NCBI GenBank assembly: GCA_015059685.1
Contig: SUZW01000001.1
Coordinates: 103,603 to 167,602 of the forward strand
DNA length: 64,000 nucleotides
Direction of reading: 5' to 3'
Source: Rikenellaceae bacterium
Lineage (GTDB): Bacteria > Bacteroidota > Bacteroidia > Bacteroidales > Rikenellaceae
Position 1 is the stretch's first letter, and each line of letters begins with the position of its first letter. Position numbers and translations under genes: made by a program. The notes under the pieces were generated by a model. The model was not told where the DNA came from. It made no database searches and saw nothing but the letters and a program-made list of their open reading frames with translations. Shown here in pieces: positions 38,742 through 49,352 of this stretch.

Positions 38742-41630
38742 TTAATGTGCCATTAACCAATTCTCACCCACGCCACACTCGGCTGTAAGTGGTATAGAGA
38801 GCGTGGCTGCCCCCTCCATCTCCTCTTTCACGATGCGCTCGACCACCTCACGCTCCGAGCGTAACATATCGACCACGATTTCATCGTGTACCTGCATTAT
38901 GATTTTCGAGCGAATACCCTCCTCGGCAAAGCGCCTCGAAACCCCCACCATTGCCAACTTCATAATGTCGGCTGCGGTACCCTGTATAGGGGCATTTATG
39001 GCGTTGCGCTCGGCCAAAGCACGAGCCGTAGCGTTGCGGGAGTCGATGTCGGCAAGGTAGCGACGACGACCAAATATGGTCTCGACAAAGCCCTTCTCTC
39101 TCGCCTCGGCAACGACTCTGTCCATATAGGCTTTGATGCTTGGGTATGAGTCGAAGTACCCCTCGATAAGGGCCTTGGCCTCACTGCGAGGGATGCGCAG
39201 TCGTTGGCTCAATCCAAATGCCGAGATTCCATATATGATGCCGAAGTTTGCGGTCTTGGCACGACGACGCTCCTCGGAGGTCACCTCCTCGATGCTCTTT
39301 TTGAAGATGCGGGCGGCCGTAGTTGCGTGGATATCACGCCCTTCACGGAAGGCCTCGCATAGAGCCTCGTCGCCCGATAGGTGTGCCATGATGCGTAGCT
39401 CGACCTGCGAGTAGTCGGCCGACAGGAGTTCGTGTTGCTCGTCACTTGGTATGAACGCCTCACGAATAGGTCTTCCGATGTCGTCACGAATAGGTATGTT
39501 CTGCAGGTTAGGGTTTGTCGAAGAGAGTCGCCCTGTAGCCGTAACAGCCTGATTGTACGAGGTGTGTATATGGCCCGTTGCAGGATTTATCAGCGATGGC
39601 AGAGCCTCTATATATGTCGAAAGCAACTTCTTGACACCTCTGTATTGCAGTATCAAATCCACAACCTCGTGCTCACCTGCAAAGCTCTGCAGATACTCCT
39701 CGTCGGTGCAGAACTGCTTGGTCTTGGTCATCTTCGGCTTGTCGGTGATGCGCATCTTGGCAAAGAGCAATTCACCAAGCTGTCGGCTCGAGTTTATGTT
39801 TATCTCTCGCTCGCCCGATACGGTCCGTATCTTATCCTCGATAGCGTTAAGTTGTGCCGAGAGAGTTGCCGAGTAGGCGTGCAGTGACTCGCTGTTTATG
39901 GTTACACCCTCCCACTCCATATCGGCCAATACATCTATGAGAGGTTCCTCGATGGTGCGGTACAGTTTTAACAACTCTCCCTCCTTCTCGACAAGCGGAA
40001 GCAGGGTGTGGTAGAGTTGCAGCGTTACATCTGCATCCTCGGCCGCATACTCCGATATAGGTTCCAAACCTACCATGTCCATCGTGAGCTGCTTGGCCCC
40101 CTTGCCTATAAGCGTCTCGATGGATATAGGCGAGTAGTTGAGGTATCGTTCTGCCAGGGCATTCATGTTGTGTCGTGACTCGGCATCGAGCAGGTAGTGC
40201 ATCAACATTGTGTCGTTCTTCTCGCCCGCAACACGAATACCGAGTGTGCGGAGGAAGAGTATATCGAATTTCATGTTCTGTCCGACCTTGGCAATCTTTG
40301 CGTTCTCGAACAGCGGGCGTAGTATCGAGGCGTATTCGCTCTCGATATCGTTGCGAGGTCGTCTGTCTTGGTTGTGCCCGAAAGGTATATACCACGCCTC
40401 GTGTGGCTTTATGGCGAGCGATAAGCCCACTATGCGGTCGCCAAAGATGTTGAGCCCCGAGGTCTCGAGGTCGAAGCAGAAGAGTGGCTCTTTTTCCACC
40501 TCTGCAACAACCTTGCGTAGCTCTTCGGCCGTGAGAACAGTCGTGTAGTTATGGGCCGTAGTCTTGCTGGTTGCAAACATCACCTCTTCGACTTGGCTCT
40601 CAACCTCTACGCTCTCGGCTGCGGGTGTTGTCGTAGCAAACAGAGCATCGAACATCGAGCCCTGCCCCTCCAACGAAGCCTTCTTCAGAGCTGCCGACTT
40701 TGCCCTCGCCATATTTGCAAGTTGTGTCTGCGGAGCCTGCTTCGGTATGGATAGATCCTCGGCAGGGGCGAGGTTTGTGAGGTCGGCAAGGAAGGCCTTG
40801 AAGTCGAGCTCGGTGTACAATTCACGCAGTGCATCTATCTTCGGGCGGCATACCGTCAGAGCCTTCTCGTCAAAGGCGATAGGTACATCAAGACGAATTG
40901 TGGTCAGCACCTTTGCCAATCGCAGACGCTCCTCGTTTTCTCGTATGTTTGTGGCTGTCTTACCCCCAATCTTATCGACATTGGCGATGATGTTTTCGAC
41001 CTCACCATAGCTCTGCACCATCTTGCATGCACCCTTCTCACCTACACCGGGTACACCCGGGATGTTGTCCGACGAGTCGCCCCACAGGGCCAAGATATCA
41101 CGCACAAGCTCGGGGCGGTCGATGCCATATTTTTGGCGAATAGCCTCCTTGTCGATAATCTCTATGCCATCCCCCTTCTGCTTGTAGAGGTAGCGGTGCT
41201 CGCCCACGAGCTGGCCATAGTCCTTGTCGGGCGTAACCATATAGACCTCGTAGCCCGCCTCCTCGCCCTTCATGGCGAGTGTTCCAATAACATCATCAGC
41301 CTCGAAGCCCTCGACCTCCAACACGGGGATGCACATCGCCTCGACGATACGCTTCACATAGGGCACCGACTTGATGATATCCTCGGGCGTAGCGGGGCGG
41401 TTGGCCTTGTACTCGGGGAAGATGTCACGACGAAAACAGCCTCCCTTCGGGTCAAATGCCACACCAAGCAGGTCGGGCTTCTCGCGTTTTTGGATATCTC
41501 GCAAAAACTTCGTGAAACCAAAGACAATCGAGGTGTTCATACCCGCACGATTGCGCATAGGACGCCCGATGAAGGCGTAGTAGTATTTGAAAATCAACGC
41601 ATACGCATCGACAAGGAAAAGTTTTTTCAT
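38742..41630 (-). CDS. polA: DNA polymerase I
   Basis: 962 aa; 5'-nuclease domain, 3'-5' exonuclease-like domain, polymerase motifs LSADYSQVELRIMAHLSGDEAL and IIMQVHDEIV. Confidence 0.97.
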   Translation of the reverse strand: MKKLFLVDAYALIFKYYYAFIGRPMRNRAGMNTSIVFGFTKFLRDIQKREKPDLLGVAFDPKGGCFRRDIFPEYKANRPATPEDIIKSVPYVKRIVEAMCIPVLEVEGFEADDVIGTLAMKGEEAGYEVYMVTPDKDYGQLVGEHRYLYKQKGDGIEIIDKEAIRQKYGIDRPELVRDILALWGDSSDNIPGVPGVGEKGACKMVQSYGEVENIIANVDKIGGKTATNIRENEERLRLAKVLTTIRLDVPIAFDEKALTVCRPKIDALRELYTELDFKAFLADLTNLAPAEDLSIPKQAPQTQLANMARAKSAALKKASLEGQGSMFDALFATTTPAAESVEVESQVEEVMFATSKTTAHNYTTVLTAEELRKVVAEVEKEPLFCFDLETSGLNIFGDRIVGLSLAIKPHEAWYIPFGHNQDRRPRNDIESEYASILRPLFENAKIAKVGQNMKFDILFLRTLGIRVAGEKNDTMLMHYLLDAESRHNMNALAERYLNYSPISIETLIGKGAKQLTMDMVGLEPISEYAAEDADVTLQLYHTLLPLVEKEGELLKLYRTIEEPLIDVLADMEWEGVTINSESLHAYSATLSAQLNAIEDKIRTVSGEREININSSRQLGELLFAKMRITDKPKMTKTKQFCTDEEYLQSFAGEHEVVDLILQYRGVKKLLSTYIEALPSLINPATGHIHTSYNQAVTATGRLSSTNPNLQNIPIRDDIGRPIREAFIPSDEQHELLSADYSQVELRIMAHLSGDEALCEAFREGRDIHATTAARIFKKSIEEVTSEERRRAKTANFGIIYGISAFGLSQRLRIPRSEAKALIEGYFDSYPSIKAYMDRVVAEAREKGFVETIFGRRRYLADIDSRNATARALAERNAINAPIQGTAADIMKLAMVGVSRRFAEEGIRSKIIMQVHDEIVVDMLRSEREVVERIVKEEMEGAATLSIPLTAECGVGENWLMAH

Positions 41631-41675
41631 TATTAGCCATTAGCTGTTGGCCATTAGCCATTAGCTTTTTATTTT

Positions 41676-42125
41676 TTAGTTGTCAATTGCAAACCACTCG
41701 GCATACGAGGTTGCGGTTTCGTGCAGACGGAGTGAATTGAGCTGCACATTCGTAGGCAAAGCCCTCTGCAGACGCTCGGCAAAGTCCGAGAGCATATTCT
41801 CGCAGGTCGGCTGGTAATCGACTACCACCACATTTTTGAACTTCTCACCGAGCGAGGCTATAAGTGCTGCATTCTGCTCCGAGCCACGCACCACAAACGA
41901 GTGGTCCAACCTATCGACAATCTCGCAATTTACGATGCGTTTCAAGTCGCCAAAGTCCATCACCATACCCAGCTTTGGATCGCTCTCGCACTGCGAAGGT
42001 TCGCCCACCACCGTAACAAAGAGGCGGTAGGAGTGGCCGTGTATCTCTCGACACAGACCATCGTAGCCATCGAGGGCGTGTGCCGACTCGAAAGAGAACT
42101 CCTTGGTAAGTCTTATCCGTGCCAT
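41676..42125 (-). CDS. queD: 6-carboxytetrahydropterin synthase/PTPS family
   Basis: FSFESAHALDGYDGLCREIHGHSYRLFVTVVGE. Confidence 0.88.
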   Translation of the reverse strand: MARIRLTKEFSFESAHALDGYDGLCREIHGHSYRLFVTVVGEPSQCESDPKLGMVMDFGDLKRIVNCEIVDRLDHSFVVRGSEQNAALIASLGEKFKNVVVVDYQPTCENMLSDFAERLQRALPTNVQLNSLRLHETATSYAEWFAIDN

Positions 42126-42140
42126 ATCACAAAATCTCCC

Positions 42141-42614
42141 TTACTTGTCGAGGTAGTCGATGTGTGGCTCACGCTGGAACATCTCGTTCAGCGAGATGTA
42201 GGTCTGCGTACTTGTAACCCCCGGAATACGCAGGATATTGTCGAAGATGGTGTGCATCAAGTGCTCGTTATCCACGCAGTAGAGCTTCACCATCGCCGTA
42301 TATGTACCCGTGATGAAGTGGCACTCTACAACCTCGGGGATAAGTTTCATCTTCTTGGCCACCGAGATACTCATCATCGGATCCTGAATACGAAGGTTTA
42401 CAAAGGCGCAGACATCGAAGCCGAGCATCTTCGGATCGACAATCATACGGCTGCCGAGGATAACTCCCTCGTCCTCCAACTTCTTGATGCGCTGGTGTAT
42501 TGCCGCACCCGAGATACCACACGCACGGGCTATCTCCAAGTATGGCATTCTTGCGTTCTTAACCAAGAACTTCAGAATTTTTCTATCCGTAGCATCTAAT
42601 AACTCTTTGCTCAT
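42141..42614 (-). CDS. Lrp/AsnC-family regulator
   Basis: LLDATDRKILKFLVKNARMPYLEIARACGISGAAIHQRIKKLEDEGVI. Confidence 0.95.
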   Translation of the reverse strand: MSKELLDATDRKILKFLVKNARMPYLEIARACGISGAAIHQRIKKLEDEGVILGSRMIVDPKMLGFDVCAFVNLRIQDPMMSISVAKKMKLIPEVVECHFITGTYTAMVKLYCVDNEHLMHTIFDNILRIPGVTSTQTYISLNEMFQREPHIDYLDK

Positions 42615-42743
42615 AACTCTATTTTTTGGGCTATTAGCCGTTAGCCATTAGCCATTGGCTTTTCAAATTAAATGTAAAATTAAAAATTGCTATGGGTGTT
42701 AGAGATTAGAGAAAACTACTCACTACTCTCTACTCACTACTCA

Positions 42744-43931
42744 CTATTTCAGTACGCCTAACTGTTTGCCGACCTCGACAAATGCCGCCACACAACGCTC
42801 CAACTGCTCACGGGTGTGGCCTGCCGAGACCTGCACACGGATACGGGCCTGTCCCTTCGGAACAACAGGGTAGTAGAAGCCTGTTACGAAGATACCCTTC
42901 TCCTGCAATGCAGCAGCAAACTCCTGCGAGAGCTTCGCATCGTAGAGCATAACGGCACAAATTGCCGATACAGTAGGTTTAATATCAAATCCTGCTGCCA
43001 ACATCTTCTCACGGAAGAATGCCACATTCTCAACCAAGCGGTCGTGATGTTCGTTGCTCTCCTCGAGCATCTTGAACATCTCGATACCTGCACCCACAAC
43101 TGCCGGTGGCAACGAGTTTGAGAAGAGGTAAGGGCGAGAACGCTGACGCAACATATCGATAATCTCCTTGCGACCCGTTGTGAAACCACCTACAGCACCA
43201 CCAAACGCCTTGCCAAGGGTACCCGTGAGGATATCGACCTCGCCACGCAGGTTGTACAACTCGGTGATACCACGACCGGTCTTGCCCAACACGCCTGCCG
43301 AGTGGCACTCATCGACCATCACCAAAGCGTGGTACTGCTTCGCCAAACGACAAATCTCGTCGAGTGGTGCGGCATTGCCATCCATCGAGAATACACCATC
43401 GGTTACGATTATGCGGAAACGCTGTGCCTGCGCACGCTTCAGGCAATCCTCCAACTGCTCCATATCGGCATTGGCGTAACGATAACGCACCGCCTTGCAG
43501 AGGCGCACACCATCGATAATCGAGGCGTGGTTCAACGAGTCCGAAATAATTGCATCCTGCTCGGTGAAGAGTGGCTCAAAGACACCTCCGTTGGCATCGA
43601 AACAAGCGGCATAGAGGATGGTATCCTCCGTGCCAAAGTAGTCGGCAATGGCCTTCTCGAGCTCCTTGTGGATATCCTGACAGCCACAGATAAAGCGCAC
43701 CGACGACATACCGAAACCACGCTCGTCCATCGTGCGCTTCGCAGCCTCGACGAGGCGAGGATTGTCCGACAAGCCGAGGTAGTTGTTGGCGCAGAAGTTA
43801 AGGCACTCCTTGCCGGCAACCTCTATGGCGGCTCGCTGTGGCGAGCATATTATACGCTCGGTCTTGTAAAGACCGGCATCTTTGATAGATTGCAACTCTT
43901 GTTCGAGATGCGCTTTGAAATCTCCGTACAT
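42744..43931 (-). CDS. kbl: Glycine C-acetyltransferase (2-amino-3-ketobutyrate CoA ligase)
   Basis: CLNFCANNYLGLSDNPRLVEAAKRTMDERGFGMSSVRFICGCQDIHKELEKAIADYFGTED. Confidence 0.95.
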   Translation of the reverse strand: MYGDFKAHLEQELQSIKDAGLYKTERIICSPQRAAIEVAGKECLNFCANNYLGLSDNPRLVEAAKRTMDERGFGMSSVRFICGCQDIHKELEKAIADYFGTEDTILYAACFDANGGVFEPLFTEQDAIISDSLNHASIIDGVRLCKAVRYRYANADMEQLEDCLKRAQAQRFRIIVTDGVFSMDGNAAPLDEICRLAKQYHALVMVDECHSAGVLGKTGRGITELYNLRGEVDILTGTLGKAFGGAVGGFTTGRKEIIDMLRQRSRPYLFSNSLPPAVVGAGIEMFKMLEESNEHHDRLVENVAFFREKMLAAGFDIKPTVSAICAVMLYDAKLSQEFAAALQEKGIFVTGFYYPVVPKGQARIRVQVSAGHTREQLERCVAAFVEVGKQLGVLK

Positions 43932-44150
43932 AATTATCTGGTTTTAAGTTGTTTACATTCGTTGTAACCGTCAAATACGGATATATTGCTTACAAATTAT
44001 AAGTAATACTCCACGCAAAGATATGATTTTTGTTGTAAAAAATCGCCTTTTCTCCCAATTTTTTCTTTCGCAACTTACAATTTCAAACAAAAAATGTGGG
44101 TATCCAAAACAGTTGGACACCCACAACAATGCGCTATTAAGTAGTAAATA

Positions 44151-45416
44151 TTACTTGCGAATAGCAGCTACACCTGGCAACTCCTTACCCTCGATGTACT
44201 CGAGCAAAGCGCCACCACCGGTCGAAACATATGATACCTTGTCAGCCAAGCCGAACTTGTTGATACAAGCTACCGAGTCACCACCACCGATGAGCGAGTA
44301 AGCACCATTCTTCTGTGTAGCCTCAGCGATAGCCTCTGCTACGGCACGCGAACCGGTCGAGAACTTGTTGATCTCGAATACGCCTACAGGACCATTCCAG
44401 AGGATAGTCTTGCACTTGAGGATCTCCTCACGGAAGAGTTTCTTACCCTCCTCGGCGATATCGACACCCTCCCACTCTGCAGGGATATCCTTAACAGGAG
44501 CAGTCTTGGTGTTTGCCTCCTCGCTGAAGTCGTCGCAAACGAGAGCATCTGGCGACATTACGAACTCGATGCCCTTTGCCTTGGCCTTTGCCAAGATGTC
44601 GAGAGCTACAGGGAACATATCTGGCTCGCAGATAGACTTACCTACATTGCCACCGAGAGCACCTGCGAAGGTGTAGGTCATACCGCCACCGATAATAATC
44701 TTGTCAACCTTCTCCATCAAAGTCTCGATAATGGTAATCTTGGTCGAAACCTTCGAGCCACCAACGATAGCTACGAATGGGCGCTGTGGGTTCTGCATCA
44801 TAGCGTCAACGGCTTTCAACTCGTTCTCCATTACATAGCCGAACATCTTGTCGTGTGGGAAGTACTCGGCGATGAGAGCAGTCGAAGAGTGAGCACGGTG
44901 AGCAGTACCGAAGGCGTCGTTGATGTAGCAGTCAGCATACGAAGCGAGCTTCTTCACAAACTCCTTCTGTGGACCCTCTTTGAGAGCCTTCTTTGCAGCC
45001 TTCTTCTCCTCGTCGGTTGCATCCTCTGCCAAGCCACGAGGCTTACCCTCCTCCTCGGCATAGAAACGGAGGTTCTCGAGCAACATAACCTCGCCCATCT
45101 TGAGGTTAGCAGCCATCTCGGCAGCCTTCTCGCCCATGCAGTCACCTGCGAACATCACCTTCTCGCCCAAACGAGCCTCGATAGCAGGGATAATCTGCTC
45201 CAACGAGAACTTGGGATCTGGGTTCTTCTTTGGACGACCGAGGTGCGACATAAGAATTACGGCACCACCCTTCTCCAACACCTTCTTGATGGTTGGAATA
45301 GCGGCACGAATACGAGTGTCGTCAGTAACCTGTCCCTCGCCATTGAGAGGCACATTGAAATCTACACGGATAATGGCACGCTTGCCACTAAAATCGTAAT
45401 TGTCAATTGCAAACAT
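44151..45416 (-). CDS. pgk: Phosphoglycerate kinase
   Basis: [53 protein letters not shown]. Confidence 0.98.
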   Translation of the reverse strand: MFAIDNYDFSGKRAIIRVDFNVPLNGEGQVTDDTRIRAAIPTIKKVLEKGGAVILMSHLGRPKKNPDPKFSLEQIIPAIEARLGEKVMFAGDCMGEKAAEMAANLKMGEVMLLENLRFYAEEEGKPRGLAEDATDEEKKAAKKALKEGPQKEFVKKLASYADCYINDAFGTAHRAHSSTALIAEYFPHDKMFGYVMENELKAVDAMMQNPQRPFVAIVGGSKVSTKITIIETLMEKVDKIIIGGGMTYTFAGALGGNVGKSICEPDMFPVALDILAKAKAKGIEFVMSPDALVCDDFSEEANTKTAPVKDIPAEWEGVDIAEEGKKLFREEILKCKTILWNGPVGVFEINKFSTGSRAVAEAIAEATQKNGAYSLIGGGDSVACINKFGLADKVSYVSTGGGALLEYIEGKELPGVAAIRK

Positions 45417-45609
45417 AGTGTTTTGTCTTTTAAGAAATTATAGTGATTGTTATTTAATTCACACTTCCAACGGTGCAAAGATAGTAAAAAGATAGTAAAA
45501 AATTAAAATTGGGGGCGAAAATAGTAGCTCTATCTAAATAGTGTTACTCTTTTGTGATAGCGTTGTTAGGTATAAATACCTATCTTTCGTCGATTTTCGA
45601 TGAAAATGG

Positions 45610-45639
45610 TTGCGGTTTTTCAATTCTTTATTATCTTTG
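45610..45639 (+). promoter_or_regulatory. Bacteroidetes-type promoter TTG-N19-TATCTTTG
   Basis: TTG 45610-45612, TATCTTTG 45632-45639, 19-bp spacer. Confidence 0.65.
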
Positions 45640-45679
45640 CGTTGGAAAAAATGGATAAAACCTTATAAAAAACTTAAAT

Positions 45680-46951
45680 ATGGTAGATATTTTTGACAGA
45701 TTAGAGCGAAACACCGGTGGACCTATTGGTCAGTATATGCAGAATGTACACGGCTACTTCGCATTCCCTAAATTGGAGGGCGAGATTGGTCCTCACATGC
45801 GCTTCCGTGGTAAGATGATGCTCAACTGGAGCCTCAACAACTACCTCGGTCTTGCCAACCATCCCGAGGTGCGTCAGGCAGATGCTGCAGGAGCTGCAGA
45901 GTTTGGTATGGCTGCCCCTATGGGTGCCCGTATGATGAGTGGTCAGACCAAGTATCACGAGCAGTTGGAGCGTGAGTTGGCCGAGTTCGTAGGTAAGGAG
46001 GATGCCTTCCTCTTGAACTTCGGTTATCAGGGTATGATTTCGATTATCGACTGTCTGCTCACCCCTCGTGATGTTGTTGTCTATGATGCAGAGGCACACG
46101 CTTGTATCATCGACGGTCTGCGTATGCACAAGGGCAAGCGTTTCGTCTATGGTCACAACGACGAGGCTTCGCTCCGCAAGCAGTTGCAGCACGCTACCGA
46201 CCTCGCCGAGGAGCAGGGTGGTGGTGTTCTCGTGATTACCGAGGGTGTATTCGGTATGAAGGGTGACCTCGGCTTCCTCGATGTTATCGTGAAGGCCAAG
46301 GAGGATTTCAACTTCCGTCTCTTGGTTGATGATGCTCACGGTTTCGGTACTATGGGTCCTGGTGGTCGTGGTACAGCGGCACACTTCGGTGTTACCGAGG
46401 GCGTAGATGTGTTGTTCAACACCTTCGCAAAGTCAATGGCAGGTATCGGAGCATTCGTTTCGGGTCCACGCTGGTTGATTAACCTCTTCCGCTACAATAT
46501 GCGTTCGCAGCTCTATGCAAAGTCGTTGCCTATGCCGATGGTTATCGGTGCGTTGAAGCGTTTGGAGCTTATCCGTAACCACCCTGAGTATCAGGAGAAG
46601 TTGTGGGAGATTACCCGTGCTTTGCAGTCGGGCTTCAAGGCTAACGGCTTTGATATTGGCGTTACCCAGTCGCCTGTTACCCCTGTATATATGAAGGGCG
46701 GTAACGAGGAGGGTACCAACCTCATCGTCGATTTGCGTGAGAACTACGGAGTATTCTGCTCGATAGTTATCTACCCTGTAATTCCGAAGGGCGAGATTAT
46801 CTTGCGAGTTATCCCTACCGCAGCTCACACCATGGAGGATGTTGAGTACACAATCAACGCTTTCAAGGCTGTGCGCGAGAAGTTCGAGCGTGGCGACTAT
46901 GCCGCTATGCCTATTCCAATGAAGGCAGATCCGGAGTTCAAGGTACGATAG
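45680..46951 (+). CDS. Alpha-oxoamine synthase family enzyme, candidate serine palmitoyltransferase
   Basis: LNWSLNNYLGLANHPEVRQADAAGAAEFGMAAPMGARMMSGQTKYHEQLERELAEFVGKED..VDDAHGFGTMGPGGRGTAAHFGV. Confidence 0.82.
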   Translation: MVDIFDRLERNTGGPIGQYMQNVHGYFAFPKLEGEIGPHMRFRGKMMLNWSLNNYLGLANHPEVRQADAAGAAEFGMAAPMGARMMSGQTKYHEQLERELAEFVGKEDAFLLNFGYQGMISIIDCLLTPRDVVVYDAEAHACIIDGLRMHKGKRFVYGHNDEASLRKQLQHATDLAEEQGGGVLVITEGVFGMKGDLGFLDVIVKAKEDFNFRLLVDDAHGFGTMGPGGRGTAAHFGVTEGVDVLFNTFAKSMAGIGAFVSGPRWLINLFRYNMRSQLYAKSLPMPMVIGALKRLELIRNHPEYQEKLWEITRALQSGFKANGFDIGVTQSPVTPVYMKGGNEEGTNLIVDLRENYGVFCSIVIYPVIPKGEIILRVIPTAAHTMEDVEYTINAFKAVREKFERGDYAAMPIPMKADPEFKVR

Positions 46952-47053
46952 TCACTTCGACAATAAAAAGATATACCAGAGGCAAATGTCTCTGGTATAT
47001 TGTTTTTAGACAAACCACTTCTAATGCCCCGCAGCATACTCGACAGTAAAATT

Positions 47054-47167
47054 GTTAAATAAGTGAGGGGATTTTGCGCTAAACGAGAAAGCGAGTCCGC
47101 AGCATACTTGGCGTATGTGAGGAACTCGCTTATCGAAGAGCAGTGTAAAATTCACCGCTTATTTAAC
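47054..47167. repeat. Dispersed palindromic intergenic repeat, copy C
   Basis: gttaaataagtgaggggattttgcgc...ccgcagcatacttggcgtatgtgagga...gtgtaaaattcaccgcttatttaac. Confidence 0.8.
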
Positions 47168-47172
47168 ATTTT

Positions 47173-47730
47173 TTAGACGGTCATAATCTCCTTCTCCTTC
47201 TTCTCAAAAGCAGCATCTACCGCCTTATTGAACTTCTCGACGAGCTTCTGTACCTGTGCCTCGCCATCTTTGCCCTCGTCTTCAGGCATACCCTCCTTGG
47301 TCGCCTTCTTGAACGCCTCGACAGCGTCACGACGGGCGTTGCGCAACGATATGCGTGCGTTCTCCGCCTCGGCCTTCGACTGCTTCACGAGCTCCTTACG
47401 ACGCTCCTCGGTGAGAGGCGGCATCGAGAGGCGAATGCTCTCGCCATTGTTCGATGGTGTGAGTCCGATGTTCGAGTCGATGATAGCCTTTTCGATGATG
47501 CGGATCATATTCTTGTCCCACGGCTGAATGAGGACAGTCTTTGCATCGGGTACGGTGACACTCGCCACGCCCGATACGGGAGTTTGCGAGCCGTAGTAAT
47601 CTACGAAAACGCCATTCAAGACATTTACCGAGGCCTTACCTGCACGAATATTCGACAAGGTCTCCTCCAAGAAATCGACAGCCTTCTGCATACGGGCAGT
47701 TGCGTCATTCAAGATTGTTTTAGTATCCAT
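47173..47730 (-). CDS. frr: Ribosome recycling factor
   Basis: AVDFLEETLSNIRAGKASVNVLNGVFVDYYGSQTPVSGVASVTVPDAKTVLIQPWDKNMIRIIEKAI. Confidence 0.97.
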   Translation of the reverse strand: MDTKTILNDATARMQKAVDFLEETLSNIRAGKASVNVLNGVFVDYYGSQTPVSGVASVTVPDAKTVLIQPWDKNMIRIIEKAIIDSNIGLTPSNNGESIRLSMPPLTEERRKELVKQSKAEAENARISLRNARRDAVEAFKKATKEGMPEDEGKDGEAQVQKLVEKFNKAVDAAFEKKEKEIMTV

Positions 47731-47790
47731 AGTATAATAATTTAGTTTTTTTCGCCATTAGCCATTAGCCATTAGCCATTGGCTTTTTGA

Positions 47791-48363
47791 TTACTTCTTT
47801 ATCTCTTTTTCAATCAGTTTGATGAGCTCTGCAAACTCCGCCTCGTCGTAACCCACACTCGCCTTTACGACCTTTCCCTGCTTGTCGATAAGGAAGTTGC
47901 GAGGGATGTAGGTTTGTGCATACTCGGCATAGACACGACCATCCGTGTCGAGTCCCATAGGGAACGAGTAGCCCATCCTCTCACGAAATGCGGCCACGGT
48001 AGCCTTTTTTTCGCCTCGCGACACGGGCAGAAATAGAAAATCTTGGCCTTTGAAGCGGTCGATAATCTCCTTCTGCACTCTCGCCAACTCCGCACGACAC
48101 GGAGGGCACCAAGTCGCCCAGAAGTTCAACAAAACGACTTTGCCTTTGAGGTCGGCAAGCTTTACGGTCGAGCCGTCGAACATCTCGACCTCGAAGTTGG
48201 GAGCCTGCATACCATCCTTTACGAGCGTAGCCTGCTCGGGTGTTGGGCGTTGCTGTGCTGCTGCGGGTGTAGGGTAGAGCAGTATAAATGCCGCTATCAC
48301 AACCACCAATATCAGCATCATCGCCAATATCCAATTACTCTTTTTTTGATGTCTTCGTGCCAT
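47791..48363 (-). CDS. TlpA-like thioredoxin-family protein
   Basis: LADLKGKVVLLNFWATWCPPCRAELARVQKEI. Confidence 0.92.
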   Translation of the reverse strand: MARRHQKKSNWILAMMLILVVVIAAFILLYPTPAAAQQRPTPEQATLVKDGMQAPNFEVEMFDGSTVKLADLKGKVVLLNFWATWCPPCRAELARVQKEIIDRFKGQDFLFLPVSRGEKKATVAAFRERMGYSFPMGLDTDGRVYAEYAQTYIPRNFLIDKQGKVVKASVGYDEAEFAELIKLIEKEIKK

Positions 48364-48479
48364 AATTTTTTGCTTTTAGCCATTAGCCATTAGCCCTTGG
48401 CTTTTATTATTTTATGTTTGATTTAGCCATTAGCTATTAGCCATTAGCTTTCTCTCGTCTCTCGTCTTTAGTCTCTCGT

Positions 48480-49187
48480 CTATTGATGTACTACCGTTCC
48501 GATATTTTCGCCCTGGAGGACCTTCATTAGATTGCCCGGGGTGTCCATATCGAAGACGATGATATTCAAGCCATTCTCCTTGCAGAGCGTGAAGGCTGTC
48601 ATATCCATAATCTTCAAATTTCGTGCATAAATTTCGTCGAAAGTTATCTCGTCGAACTTTGTTGCTGTAGGGTCTTTCTCGGGGTCGGCTGTATATACGC
48701 CATCTACACGAGTGCCCTTGAAGAAGCCGTCGGCCTCGATTTCGATGCCACGCAGTGCCGATGCCGAGTCGGTCGAGAAGTAGGGGTTTGATGTTCCGCC
48801 ACCTATGATAACGACATAACCCTCACGGAGATACTCGAGAGCCTTGTCCTTCGAGTAGTACTCGCCTATAGGCTCCATACGGATCGAGGTCAGCACCTTG
48901 CACTTTACCCCCTCGTCGATGAGTACCGCCTGCAATGCCAACGAGTTGATTATGGTTGCCAACATACCCATCTGGTCGCCTTTCACACGGTCGAAGCCAC
49001 GCTTTGCCCCCTGCAAGCCACGGAAGATGTTTCCTCCGCCAATCACGATGCCTATCTCGATGCCGAGTGCCTGTGCCTCTTTGATTTGCTCGGCGTAGAT
49101 GCGTGCCTGCTCCATCGAGATGCCGTACTTTTGCTCCCCCTGTAGCGACTCGCCACTGAGCTTGAGAAGTATTCGTTTGTATTTCAT
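48480..49187 (-). CDS. pyrH: UMP kinase
   Basis: MKYKRILLKLSGESLQGEQKYGISMEQARIYAEQIKEA; track start 49277 is an upstream extension. Confidence 0.96.
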   Translation of the reverse strand: MKYKRILLKLSGESLQGEQKYGISMEQARIYAEQIKEAQALGIEIGIVIGGGNIFRGLQGAKRGFDRVKGDQMGMLATIINSLALQAVLIDEGVKCKVLTSIRMEPIGEYYSKDKALEYLREGYVVIIGGGTSNPYFSTDSASALRGIEIEADGFFKGTRVDGVYTADPEKDPTATKFDEITFDEIYARNLKIMDMTAFTLCKENGLNIIVFDMDTPGNLMKVLQGENIGTVVHQ

Positions 49188-49352
49188 AACTCTACATTTT
49201 TTCAATTCTACTACAAATATATAAAATAAAATTGAAAAAACAAAAAAGCCAATGGCCAATGGTCGATAGCAAAACAAGATGGGTATCGTTTTCGATACCC
49301 ATCTGCTTTGTGTGTTCCTGTTTTTTTAGAAGTTATGGAACTCCGCCCACCG

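Noticed and set aside
48898-49098. Short plus-strand ORF within pyrH
   Set aside because: Antisense of a conserved kinase domain
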